Assembly (NCBI GenBank): GCA_002732905.1
Contig: NVTC01000009.1
Coordinates: forward strand, 52,723 to 59,424
DNA length: 6,702 nt
Source: Robiginitomaculum sp.
GTDB taxonomy: Bacteria; Pseudomonadota; Alphaproteobacteria; Caulobacterales; Maricaulaceae
Direction: 5' to 3'
The position numbers and the translations under genes were made by a program. Under the pieces are notes generated by a model, which was given only the letters and a program-made list of their open reading frames with translations, did no database searches and was not told where the DNA came from. How positions within the stretch are numbered: the first letter of the stretch is position 1; each line of letters starts with the position of its first letter. Positions 1 through 6,702 of the stretch are shown here, piece by piece.

Positions 1-557
1 GATTGGCGCACGCCCGCATATTCCATTTGTCTCTGGCTATCGGCATTATCAGCATCTGTTTCCATTAACCGCATATGAGCGGTATCTAGAATTTGGATCC
101 AGTCATCCAAAAACGAATGCCCACATTCTTGTTTTGGTTTAACATCCGGTTCATCCGTTAGGTTGGAAAGATACGCCGTTATACCACCGCAACTTTCATG
201 TCCCATCACCATAATGGCATCTACCTTCAAAACTTTCACGGCAAATTCAATAGCCGCGCTAGTGCCGTGAAATCCGGCACTGAGATCATAAGGTGGCACA
301 ATGTTCGCAACATTACGCAAGACAAATATCTCGCCCGGATGTGCATTAAAAATCGCGGATGGGTTTACGCGGCTATCTGAACAGGCAATGACCATAACAT
401 CTGGTTTTTGCCCGTACTTACCAAGCTCTTCATATAAATCTTTATGTCGCTTATATGGCTTGGTTCGAAAATTCTGATAACCAGTTATCAGGTTCTGCTT
501 CCACTTAGGTACTTTCATTTGGGGCACTTTCATTTGAGGCCTTTTCAAGTTCCGCAT
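1..557 (-). CDS. Beta-class carbonic anhydrase, 3' end cut by window edge
   Basis: Beta-carbonic anhydrases are cytoplasmic zinc enzymes that interconvert CO2 and bicarbonate, supplying bicarbonate for carboxylations and helping pH balance. The minus strand reads 185 codons without a stop before the left edge. The zinc and catalytic motifs are complete: ACSDSRV, with Cys59 as ligand and the Asp61/Arg63 dyad, and GHESCGG, with His120 and Cys123 as ligands. Between them lie the typical PGEIFVLRNVANIVPP stretch (74-89) and the GTSAAIEFAV helix (98-107). Family members are usually about 200-230 residues, so roughly the last 20-45 residues are missing. I chose the ATG at 557 because GGAGG lies five bases upstream; in-frame ATGs at 533 and 518 are possible but have weaker or no such signal. 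The N-terminus carries a duplicated MKVPQ/MKVPK unit. The gene is divergent from the peptidase gene and has no obvious functional tie to it. The family call is firm; the physiological role is inferred. Confidence 0.95.
   Translation of the reverse strand, partial: MRNLKRPQMKVPQMKVPKWKQNLITGYQNFRTKPYKRHKDLYEELGKYGQKPDVMVIACSDSRVNPSAIFNAHPGEIFVLRNVANIVPPYDLSAGFHGTSAAIEFAVKVLKVDAIMVMGHESCGGITAYLSNLTDEPDVKPKQECGHSFLDDWIQILDTAHMRLMETDADNADSQRQMEYAGVRQ
511..540 (-). repeat. 15-bp tandem duplication in the carbonic anhydrase N-terminus
   Basis: Plus-strand bases 511-525 and 526-540 are two adjacent 15-base units differing at a single position. On the coding (minus) strand they encode MKVPQ followed by MKVP plus K, each beginning with an ATG. 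The length is a multiple of three, so the duplication keeps the frame. It lies ahead of the conserved fold and looks like a recent in-frame slippage or duplication event. Confidence 0.8.
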
Positions 558-562
558 TTATG

Positions 563-567
563 CCTCC
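563..567 (-). promoter_or_regulatory. Ribosome binding site deciding the carbonic anhydrase start
   Basis: On the minus strand the sequence reads GGAGG, then five bases, then ATG at 557. This is a near-ideal Shine-Dalgarno match at ideal spacing. It favours the first of three in-frame ATG codons. The second (533) has only AAAAGG upstream and the third (518) has nothing convincing. Confidence 0.75.
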
Positions 568-583
568 AGCAACTGCTTGTGAT

Positions 584-609
584 TTGACACTACATCCCAA
601 GTCTATAGT
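584..609 (+). promoter_or_regulatory. Weak promoter candidate upstream of the peptidase gene
   Basis: A consensus -35 hexamer TTGACA (584-589) is followed by TATAGT (604-609), five of six matches to the -10 consensus, but the spacer is only 14 bases against the usual 16-18. The region beyond it (611-640) is very AT-rich. The promoter for the plus-strand pair must lie around here if the pair is transcribed from this gap, but the exact site is uncertain. No clear opposing promoter for the carbonic anhydrase gene was recognised. Confidence 0.2.
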
Positions 610-612
610 GTC
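586..612. promoter_or_regulatory. Inverted repeat in the divergent intergenic region, candidate operator
   Basis: GACACTA (586-592) and TAGTGTC (606-612) are perfect inverted copies separated by 13 bases, so their centres are 20 bases apart, close to two helical turns. That is the geometry of a site for a dimeric regulator. It sits between the divergent carbonic anhydrase and peptidase genes and overlaps the only promoter-like hexamers seen there. A 7-bp match of this kind can arise by chance, and no regulator gene is present in the window, so the role is a guess. Confidence 0.35.
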
Positions 613-661
613 CTAATATATAAACAATCCTACATAAAAAACGGGATACGGGGAAATAAAA

Positions 662-2044
662 ATGAAACTCTTACCAACACTCTCTCTCATATGCGCACTA
701 AATATGGTCTCCACCGGAAGCGCAGCTCAGGAAACAACGATAATAGCACCACCTTCCGAGGTCATGGCGTTGTACGACATCGCCACAGTACCGTCAGCGG
801 TACGCATTCAAAATGACATCCAGACTTTGGTGGATTTTGGCACCCGTCATACCTTGTCTGAAGCCAAATCCGATACGCGCGGCATTGGCGCAGCAAGACG
901 TTGGATATTTGCCGAGTTTGAGAAAATATCTGATGACTGCGGCGGCTGTCTTGAGGTTATCTATGTGTCTGAAACCATAGAAGGCAAACGCCGTATCCCG
1001 GAGCCAGTCGAAGTGGTCAGCGTCCTAGCTATACAGCGCGGCAGCCTCGATCCGAACCGTTATGTAATGATGAGCGGCGACATCGATAGCCGCGTCACCG
1101 ACCCGCTGGACGGCACGTCCGACAGTCCGGGCGCAAATGACAATGCATCCGGTATGGCCGGAGTTCTTGAAGCCGCACGGGTGTTGTCCAAGCAAAAATA
1201 TGCAGGTTCGATTATATATGCGGGTCTATCCGGCGAGGAACAAGGATTGTTCGGCGGCGAGATTGTTGCCGCCCATGCTCTCGAACAAGGTTGGCAAATC
1301 AAGGGGGTTCTTAACAATGATATGATCTCCAACATCACAGGCATTGACGGAGTGACCGACAACTCAACAGTTCGGGTTTTCTCCGAAGGTACGCGCGATA
1401 ATGAAACCAAGGCCGAAGCACGGGAACGTCGGTTCAGAGGCGGTGAGGTTGATAGCCCATCGCGAAATCTGGCACGCTATGTCAAAACTATGGCCGACCA
1501 ATATATGACCAATTTGGACGTGATGATGGTGTATCGTCTCGACCGTTTTGCACGAGGGGGTCACCACCGTCCGTTCAATGCCGTCGGCATTCCAGGCGTC
1601 CGCATCATGGAAGTCCACGAACATTACGACCGCCAACACCAAGATTTGCGCACTGAAAACGGTATCACATACGGCGACACAATGGACGGGGTTAGCGCCG
1701 CCTATGCTGCAAAATTGACAGCTCTAAATGCACTAACTATGGCCGGCATGGCGGGTGCTCCGCCCTTCCCGACCGAAGTTGAAGCTGGCGGTGCTGTTCA
1801 AGCTTCTGCCACTTTGAAATGGGGAGAAATAGACGCGGAAACAGCTGGAAACCTCATGGGTTACCGCGTCCATTGGCGCCGCACCACAGAACCGGAATGG
1901 ACACATTCGCGTTTTGTTGGCAAAGTTAGCGAATACACCTTCACCAATATGGTGGTCGACAATTACTATTTCGGTGTTTCTGCCGTTGCCAAAGACGGCA
2001 GTGAAACCCCGGTTGTATTCCCCGGCGCCGCAGGCAGGTTTTAA
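662..2044 (+). CDS. Exported M28-family zinc aminopeptidase/carboxypeptidase with C-terminal Fn3-like domain
   Basis: A 460-residue protein predicted to be exported and to hydrolyse peptides with a two-zinc centre. Residues 1-22 form a Sec signal peptide (MKLL, hydrophobic core, GSAA before QE). The M28 catalytic core spans about 45-360. SGDIDSR (138-144) corresponds to the usual H-x-D-S motif but has Asp140 where His is expected. PGANDNASG (156-164) gives the bridging Asp160, SGEEQG (190-195) gives catalytic Glu192 and ligand Glu193, and NND (218-220) gives Asp220. The last His ligand is probably His321 or His326 in EHYDRQHQD. A CGGC motif (93-96) may form a disulfide. Residues about 368-455 resemble a fibronectin type III domain, common on secreted hydrolases. 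The ATG at 662 has GGGGA seven bases upstream. The propeller-amidohydrolase gene follows after 57 bases, implying co-transcription. Family is clear; substrate preference (amino- or carboxypeptidase) cannot be read from sequence alone. Confidence 0.92.
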   Translation: MKLLPTLSLICALNMVSTGSAAQETTIIAPPSEVMALYDIATVPSAVRIQNDIQTLVDFGTRHTLSEAKSDTRGIGAARRWIFAEFEKISDDCGGCLEVIYVSETIEGKRRIPEPVEVVSVLAIQRGSLDPNRYVMMSGDIDSRVTDPLDGTSDSPGANDNASGMAGVLEAARVLSKQKYAGSIIYAGLSGEEQGLFGGEIVAAHALEQGWQIKGVLNNDMISNITGIDGVTDNSTVRVFSEGTRDNETKAEARERRFRGGEVDSPSRNLARYVKTMADQYMTNLDVMMVYRLDRFARGGHHRPFNAVGIPGVRIMEVHEHYDRQHQDLRTENGITYGDTMDGVSAAYAAKLTALNALTMAGMAGAPPFPTEVEAGGAVQASATLKWGEIDAETAGNLMGYRVHWRRTTEPEWTHSRFVGKVSEYTFTNMVVDNYYFGVSAVAKDGSETPVVFPGAAGRF

Positions 2045-2090
2045 AGTTCCGCCGGACGTTTCTAATGACTATTTATACCTAACAACAAAA

Positions 2091-2096
2091 AAAGGA
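2091..2096 (+). promoter_or_regulatory. Ribosome binding site of the amidohydrolase gene in the 57-bp operon spacer
   Basis: AAAGGA lies five bases before the ATG at 2102 and fits the signal-peptide start. The rest of the 57-base gap (2045-2101) shows no stem with a T-run and no convincing promoter, which supports read-through from the peptidase gene. Confidence 0.65.
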
Positions 2097-2101
2097 AAAA
2101 C

Positions 2102-5100
2102 ATGTCTAAATCCCTCAAAATCGCTCTGGGCGTAAGTCTTACCGCCATATTTATGGCTACATCACCTGTATACGCCAAAGAAACCGCAAAAAAAGATGAA
2201 GCGAAGTGGGATGTCTCTAATCCGCCCGGGGAAAAACACGATGTTAATATAGACACTAAGACAGGCACATGGATGAGTTTGGACGTCAGTCCTGACGGTA
2301 AAACAATCGCTTTTGACCTGCTCGGTGACATTTACACAATGCCCATAGAAGGTGGTAAAGCCACTGCAATTGCTTCTGGAATGGCTTGGGAAATTCAGCC
2401 TAGATTTTCACCGGACGGTGCACGCATAGCCTTCACTTCAGACCGCGGCGGGGCAGACAACATTTGGACTATGGAGGCGGACGGCTCAGATGCTGAACAA
2501 GTCACCAAAGAAAAATTCCGTCTACTCAACAACCCGACATGGTCACCGGACGGCCGTTTCATTGCTGCCCGCAAGCATTTTACAACGAGCCGTTCATTGG
2601 GCACGGGCGAAATCTGGCTTTACCACACTAGCGGCGGAGACGGAGTAAAGTTGGTCAAACGGCCCAACGAAAACTTCCAAAAAGAACTCGGCGAGCCAAT
2701 GTTCGCACCGGACGGAAAATCTATTTATTTCTCCAAAAATACAACATCGGGTAACCGTTTTATTTATGCTCAAGATTCCAACTCAACTCTATTTGAAATC
2801 CTCGAATACGACATGGAAACAGGCGAAACCAGCACCACTGTCAGCGGTTATGGTGGTTCTGTTCGACCTACGCCATCACCGGACGGCAAAACAATCGCAT
2901 TTGTTCGCCGTGAACGGGCACAAAGCAAACTATATTTGAAAGACATAGAATCCGGCAAAGAATGGAAAATCTATGACAATCTTGATCAGGACATGCAAGA
3001 GACATGGGCTGTGCACGGCGTTTATCCCAATATGGATTGGACACCTGACGGGGCGGGACTGCTCTTTTGGGCTGGCGGCGGCATCCACCGTTATAATACC
3101 GAAGACGGTAGCGTTGACCCTATCCCGTTCCATGTCAAAGATACACGCTCCGTTGTTAAGCCACCACGCCCTCAGGTGGAAGTATCGCCCGATAAGGTCG
3201 TTGCTAAAATGGTCAAATTCACCCAAGTCTCGCCGGACGGTAAGCACGTAGTCTTCGAAGCCTTTGGGAAATTATATTTAAAATCCCTGCCCGGCGGGAA
3301 ACCAAGCCGCCTTACAGACTGGGATGACGACACCCGCGAGCTGCACCCAAGTTGGTCACGCGACAGCAAAACCTTGGTATTTGCCTCGTGGAATGATGAT
3401 GAGCTAGGCAGCTTGCATGCGCGTAATATCAAAACCGGTGACACCAACAAAATTACGAACGCCCCGGGTCATTACAGACACCCTGTATTTTCCCCAAGCG
3501 GTGACACAGTCGTATTTGAGAAAAGCGGTGGAGGATATCTAACATCAGGACAATGGTCCAGTGCACAAGGTCTTTACCGTATGCCAGCAAACGGCGGCGA
3601 CATGGTTCGTTTCAGCAAATCCGGTTCCAATCCACATTTTGGACAGACGAATGACCGTATTTATTTCACCAAAGGCCAAGACGATACCCGCTCTTTGGTG
3701 AGTACGGACAGGAACGGTGAAGCACAGCGCATACACACATCCTCCAAACTTGCGCAGATGTTTATAATATCACCAAGCGGTGAAAACATTGCTTTTAGAC
3801 AGAACTATAATCTGTTCGTTATGCCAGCACTCAGTGGCCCGCAAAACATTGGTACGGGACCAAAGGCCTCTGCCCTACCCGTTACCAAAGTCAGCAAAAA
3901 TGGTTCACAATACCCCAGTTGGTCAAACAATGGCGATACAATTAACTGGAGCCTTGGACCGGTTCTGTATTCCGCAGATATGAACGATGCCATCGCCAAT
4001 GAATACTATGAGCCACCAACCAAAGGCACAAAACTAAAAGCCAGCCGTAAAGCTGACAGGCCAGATGGTGTAATAGTCATTACAGGTGCGCGTATCGTAA
4101 CTATGGAAGGTAAGGGCGGCGGTGTTATTGAAGACGGGGTTATCGTGATAAAGGATAACCGTATCAAAGCTATTGGCGCGGCAGCGGATATCGCTATTCC
4201 TGCTGAGGCTCAGACATTAGACGCGAGCGGTAAAACCATCATTCCTGGTCTTATCGATGCCCATGCACACGGCGCCCAAGGTACAAGCGGCCTCATCCCT
4301 AACCAGAACTGGTCAGCGATTGCGCATTTAGCATTCGGCGTCACTACGGTACACGACCCATCTTCACAGGCTGAACATATTTTCGCGGCCTCGGAAATGC
4401 AGCGTGCAGGCATGATATTAGCCCCGCGTACTTTCTCTACGGGTGAAATTATTTACGGGGCCAAAGCTCCCGGTTTCTTTGCCAGTATCGACAGCGAAGA
4501 TGATGCCAAAGAACATATTTCGCGCCTAAAAGCCCAAGGCGCCTATAGCGTCAAAAATTACAACCAACCACGGCGCGAACAGCGCCAGCAGGTAGTAACA
4601 GCAGCCCGAGAAGCTAATCTGGCCGTGGTCGCCGAAGGCGGTTCTTTGTTTCATATGGATTTATCCATGGTCGCAGACGGCAATACAGGCATCGAACATA
4701 ATCTGCCGCAATCAGAGCTTTATGATGACGTTATCCAATTTTACAGTCAGACGGGCGTAGGCTACACGCCAACATTAATCGTGAGTTACGGCGGCATTAG
4801 TGGTGAAGATTATTACTACCAAAAAGACGATGTCTGGAAGCACCCACTTCTATCCAAACATGTTCCGCCTCATGTTTTACAACCCGCTTCGGTACGCCGC
4901 CAAAAAGCCCCTGATGCAGATTATGTTGACGCGACGAGCGCTGCCACAGCTAAAAAACTATCCGAAGCAGGTGTACCCGTCAGCATCGGTGCTCACGGTC
5001 AACGTGAAGGCCTTGGCTCCCATTGGGAGATGTGGAGCTTTGTACGCGGCGGCATGAGCCCTTTACAAGCATTACAAGCCGCGACGATTACGCCTGCTGA

Positions 5101-5308
5101 ACATCTTGGTTATTCTAAAGACATAGGGTCTTTGAAGGTCGGAAAATTAGCGGATTTGATCATCATAGACGGCAACCCTCTAGACGATATTCGCAACTCT
5201 GACCATATTGAGCACGTCATGCTTGGTGGACGCTTATACAAAGCAGATACTATGGAAGAAGTTTTGAGCGGGAATAGCAAGCTTGCCCCTTATTATTGGG
5301 AGAAGTAA
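2102..5308 (+). CDS. Exported PD40 beta-propeller amidohydrolase (Tricorn/TolB-like repeats plus imidazolonepropionase-like hydrolase domain)
   Basis: A 1068-residue protein predicted to act in the periplasm or outside the cell. A signal peptide ends near PVYA (residue 25). About twelve WD40-like PD40 repeats follow, with SPDG-type signatures at residues 63, 103, 148, 203, 259, 314, 377, 419, 464, 557 and 607 and a degenerate one near 511. A linker at 345-370 splits them, suggesting two six-bladed propellers. The amidohydrolase domain runs from about 655 to 1050: a beta-sandwich start (VIVITGARIVTM), the metal motif DAHAH (His721, His723), Lys818 in VKNY, Glu845 in VAEGGS, His866 in GIEH, His965 in GAHGQ, and the closing GSLKVGKLADLIIIDGNPLDDI. 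Classical members have His and Asp at the Glu845 and His965 positions. Related enzymes cleave amide or cyclic amide bonds, including prolidase-type dipeptidases; the propellers may gate or bind peptides as in Tricorn. The actual substrate is unknown. It lies directly after the M28 peptidase gene and is probably co-expressed. Confidence 0.9.
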   Translation: MSKSLKIALGVSLTAIFMATSPVYAKETAKKDEAKWDVSNPPGEKHDVNIDTKTGTWMSLDVSPDGKTIAFDLLGDIYTMPIEGGKATAIASGMAWEIQPRFSPDGARIAFTSDRGGADNIWTMEADGSDAEQVTKEKFRLLNNPTWSPDGRFIAARKHFTTSRSLGTGEIWLYHTSGGDGVKLVKRPNENFQKELGEPMFAPDGKSIYFSKNTTSGNRFIYAQDSNSTLFEILEYDMETGETSTTVSGYGGSVRPTPSPDGKTIAFVRRERAQSKLYLKDIESGKEWKIYDNLDQDMQETWAVHGVYPNMDWTPDGAGLLFWAGGGIHRYNTEDGSVDPIPFHVKDTRSVVKPPRPQVEVSPDKVVAKMVKFTQVSPDGKHVVFEAFGKLYLKSLPGGKPSRLTDWDDDTRELHPSWSRDSKTLVFASWNDDELGSLHARNIKTGDTNKITNAPGHYRHPVFSPSGDTVVFEKSGGGYLTSGQWSSAQGLYRMPANGGDMVRFSKSGSNPHFGQTNDRIYFTKGQDDTRSLVSTDRNGEAQRIHTSSKLAQMFIISPSGENIAFRQNYNLFVMPALSGPQNIGTGPKASALPVTKVSKNGSQYPSWSNNGDTINWSLGPVLYSADMNDAIANEYYEPPTKGTKLKASRKADRPDGVIVITGARIVTMEGKGGGVIEDGVIVIKDNRIKAIGAAADIAIPAEAQTLDASGKTIIPGLIDAHAHGAQGTSGLIPNQNWSAIAHLAFGVTTVHDPSSQAEHIFAASEMQRAGMILAPRTFSTGEIIYGAKAPGFFASIDSEDDAKEHISRLKAQGAYSVKNYNQPRREQRQQVVTAAREANLAVVAEGGSLFHMDLSMVADGNTGIEHNLPQSELYDDVIQFYSQTGVGYTPTLIVSYGGISGEDYYYQKDDVWKHPLLSKHVPPHVLQPASVRRQKAPDADYVDATSAATAKKLSEAGVPVSIGAHGQREGLGSHWEMWSFVRGGMSPLQALQAATITPAEHLGYSKDIGSLKVGKLADLIIIDGNPLDDIRNSDHIEHVMLGGRLYKADTMEEVLSGNSKLAPYYWEK

Positions 5309-5336
5309 GTTTCAAGCCTTTCCTTCTTACTTTTTT
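5303..5336 (+). terminator. Possible terminator between the convergent genes
   Basis: AAGTAAG (5303-5309) pairs perfectly with CTTACTT (5326-5332), with a 16-base loop, and the downstream arm runs into a six-T tract (5331-5336). This has the form of a rho-independent terminator for the plus-strand pair, but the stem is short and AT-rich and may be weak. On the minus strand no T-run follows, so it would not serve the aldehyde dehydrogenase gene well. The two stop codons lie inside the two arms. Confidence 0.35.
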
Positions 5337-6702
5337 GGCGGCGGTGTTCGGATTATCAGGTTTCTTATCTCGGTCATATCTTCCATGGCAAAGATAATAC
5401 CCTCTCGGCCTAGGCCGGAATCCTTGACGCCGCCGTAAGGCATGTTGTCAACACGGTAGCTTGGAACATCGCCGACGACGACACCACCAACCTCTAACTC
5501 GTCCCAGGCTTGTTGGATTTTATAAAAGTCACGGGTGAATATACCAGCTTGCAGACCAAATTTACTATCATTGATCATGTGCAAAGCTTCGTCCCATGTA
5601 CGAAATTTTGACAGGACTGCAACAGGGCCAAAGGCTTCCTCAACACAGATTGTTGCATCCGTTGGCACATTTTCCATTAATGTAGCCTCAAGCATGGCTC
5701 CGGCCCGCTTACCGCCGCATAGAATTCTACCGCCTGATTTTTCAGCCGCCAATATCCATTCATGTAAACGCGTAGCCTCACTTTCAGAAATCATCGGACC
5801 GATGAATGTAGCCTCCTCTTTAGGATCTCCAGAAACCAGTTCCTTGGCACGGGTCACCAACATGTCTCGCATTTCATCATAGATATCTGCATGTAAGAAT
5901 ATCCGTTGAACCCCAATACAACTTTGCCCGCTTTGGTAAAAAGCACCGACAATGATACGCGCAGCTGCATCTTCAAGATTGGTATCTTTATCAACAACAA
6001 CGGCGGCATTACCGCCCAGTTCCAAAACCACTTTCTTCTTGCCGGATTTAGCTTTGAGAGCCCAGCCTACGTCCGGCGAACCAGTAAAACTCAGCAGTTT
6101 CAAGCGGTCATCTTCGGTGAACAAGCCCGCGCCCTCGCGCGAACATGGTAGGATCGAAAAAGCACCTTTAGGCAAATCCGTTTCGGCTAAAATTTCACCA
6201 ATCATAATGGCACCCAGCGGCGTCTTGCTCGCTGGTTTCATCACGAACGGGCAGCCAACAGCAAGAGCAGGCGCGATTTTGTGCGCAGCCAAGTTAAGCG
6301 GAAAATTAAACGGCGAAATAAAAGAGCACGGCCCAATTGGCACACGCTTCCACATGCCCCGATACCCATGTGCGCGAGCGGAAATATCCAGAGTTTGCAA
6401 CTCGCCTTTCATCCGTACAGATTCTTCGGCTGCGATTTGAAACGTATCGATTAGCCTGCCCGTTTCGCCGCGCGCATCTCGTATAGGTTTGCCAGCCTCT
6501 ATACACAGCGCATAAGCCAGCTCATCATAGCGTTCTTTGAACCGCGCTACACAATGCAGCAAAACCTCTTTGCGCTTATAAGCCGGCATTTTGGCCATAG
6601 GCTCTGTAGCCGTTACAGCCGCCGCAATCCCTGCGTCAATTACATCTGGACTTGCCAAAGCTACACGGGTCACTACCTCGCCCGTATATTTATCCGTGAC
6701 AG
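5327..6702 (-). CDS. NAD(P)-dependent aldehyde dehydrogenase (LactADH-like group), 5' end cut by window edge
   Basis: A cytoplasmic enzyme that oxidises an aldehyde to a carboxylic acid with NAD(P)+. The visible part is 457 residues, against about 470-490 usual. Counting from the right edge, the key residues are present: Asn132 in SPFNFPLN, the cofactor-site Lys155 in MKPASKTP, FTGSP (205-209), the general base Glu227 in LELGGN, the nucleophile Cys261 in GQSCIGVQR, and EEAFGPV (354-360). The end PYGGVKDSGLGREG...MEDMTEIRNLII resembles the lactaldehyde dehydrogenase/GapN-like side of the superfamily, so lactaldehyde, glyceraldehyde phosphate or another short aldehyde are candidates. A GTG at 6673 could be taken for the start, but the codons upstream continue in frame with VTDKYTGEV, a typical ALDH N-terminal strand, so the true start lies beyond the window. 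It converges on the amidohydrolase gene with 18 bases between stops and is not part of that operon. Confidence 0.95.
   Translation of the reverse strand, partial: VTDKYTGEVVTRVALASPDVIDAGIAAAVTATEPMAKMPAYKRKEVLLHCVARFKERYDELAYALCIEAGKPIRDARGETGRLIDTFQIAAEESVRMKGELQTLDISARAHGYRGMWKRVPIGPCSFISPFNFPLNLAAHKIAPALAVGCPFVMKPASKTPLGAIMIGEILAETDLPKGAFSILPCSREGAGLFTEDDRLKLLSFTGSPDVGWALKAKSGKKKVVLELGGNAAVVVDKDTNLEDAAARIIVGAFYQSGQSCIGVQRIFLHADIYDEMRDMLVTRAKELVSGDPKEEATFIGPMISESEATRLHEWILAAEKSGGRILCGGKRAGAMLEATLMENVPTDATICVEEAFGPVAVLSKFRTWDEALHMINDSKFGLQAGIFTRDFYKIQQAWDELEVGGVVVGDVPSYRVDNMPYGGVKDSGLGREGIIFAMEDMTEIRNLIIRTPPPKK

Noticed and set aside
198..380. A 60-codon open frame on the plus strand.
   Set aside because: It is the reverse complement of the conserved zinc-binding part of the carbonic anhydrase gene.
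662..727. Cys11 in the M28 signal peptide as a lipoprotein attachment site.
   Set aside because: The residue before Cys11 is Ile rather than Gly, Ala or Ser, and a normal signal peptidase I site follows at residues 20-22.
938..949. The CGGC motif in the M28 peptidase as a thioredoxin-like redox centre.
   Set aside because: There is no thioredoxin fold around it; a structural disulfide in an exported protein is the simpler reading.
5952..6440. A 162-codon open frame on the plus strand opposite the aldehyde dehydrogenase.
   Set aside because: It is antisense to a well-conserved coding region with catalytic motifs, and its translation resembles no family I recognise.
6306..6673. GTG at 6673 as the true start of the aldehyde dehydrogenase.
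   Set aside because: The frame stays open to the window edge, and the upstream residues VTDKYTGEV match the normal ALDH N-terminus, so the gene is truncated by the window rather than starting there.
1..6702. CRISPR array, mobile element, tRNA or defence cassette.
   Set aside because: No spaced direct repeats, transposase motifs, terminal inverted repeats or tRNA-like folds were seen; coding sequence fills nearly all of the window.

Overview
This 6.7 kb window looks like an ordinary chromosomal stretch of a Gram-negative bacterium. It is packed with genes, has moderate GC, and carries two proteins with Sec-type signal peptides. The flavour of the proteins (a secreted M28 peptidase with a C-terminal fibronectin-type domain, a very large exported beta-propeller amidohydrolase, a LactADH-like aldehyde dehydrogenase) suggests a marine alphaproteobacterium, possibly of the Hyphomonadaceae/Robiginitomaculum type. 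That placement is an inference from remembered family resemblance; there is no rRNA or marker gene here to confirm it.

Layout from left to right: (1) the 5' part of a beta-class carbonic anhydrase gene on the minus strand, running off the left edge; (2) a 104-base divergent intergenic region holding a perfect 7-bp inverted repeat and promoter-like hexamers; (3) on the plus strand, an exported M28-family metallopeptidase; (4) 57 bases later, on the same strand, a 1068-residue exported protein with about twelve PD40/TolB-like beta-propeller repeats followed by an amidohydrolase domain; (5) an 18-base convergent gap whose flanking stop codons lie in the two arms of a possible terminator hairpin; (6) on the minus strand, an NAD(P)-dependent aldehyde dehydrogenase lacking its first residues because it runs off the right edge.

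The two plus-strand genes probably form one transcription unit, and both products are predicted to leave the cytoplasm. A reasonable inference is that they handle peptides in the periplasm or outside the cell: the M28 enzyme would release amino acids or dipeptides, and the propeller-amidohydrolase would cleave a further amide or dipeptide substrate. The carbonic anhydrase and the aldehyde dehydrogenase are cytoplasmic enzymes on the other strand with no evident link to that pair.

I found no mobile element, CRISPR array, tRNA, rRNA or defence-like cassette. The most interesting points are departures from the textbook metal-ligand sets: Asp in place of the first zinc-ligand His in the M28 enzyme, and Glu and His at positions usually filled by His and Asp in the amidohydrolase. 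They could be subfamily traits rather than novelties. I do not see convincing evidence of an undescribed system in this window.
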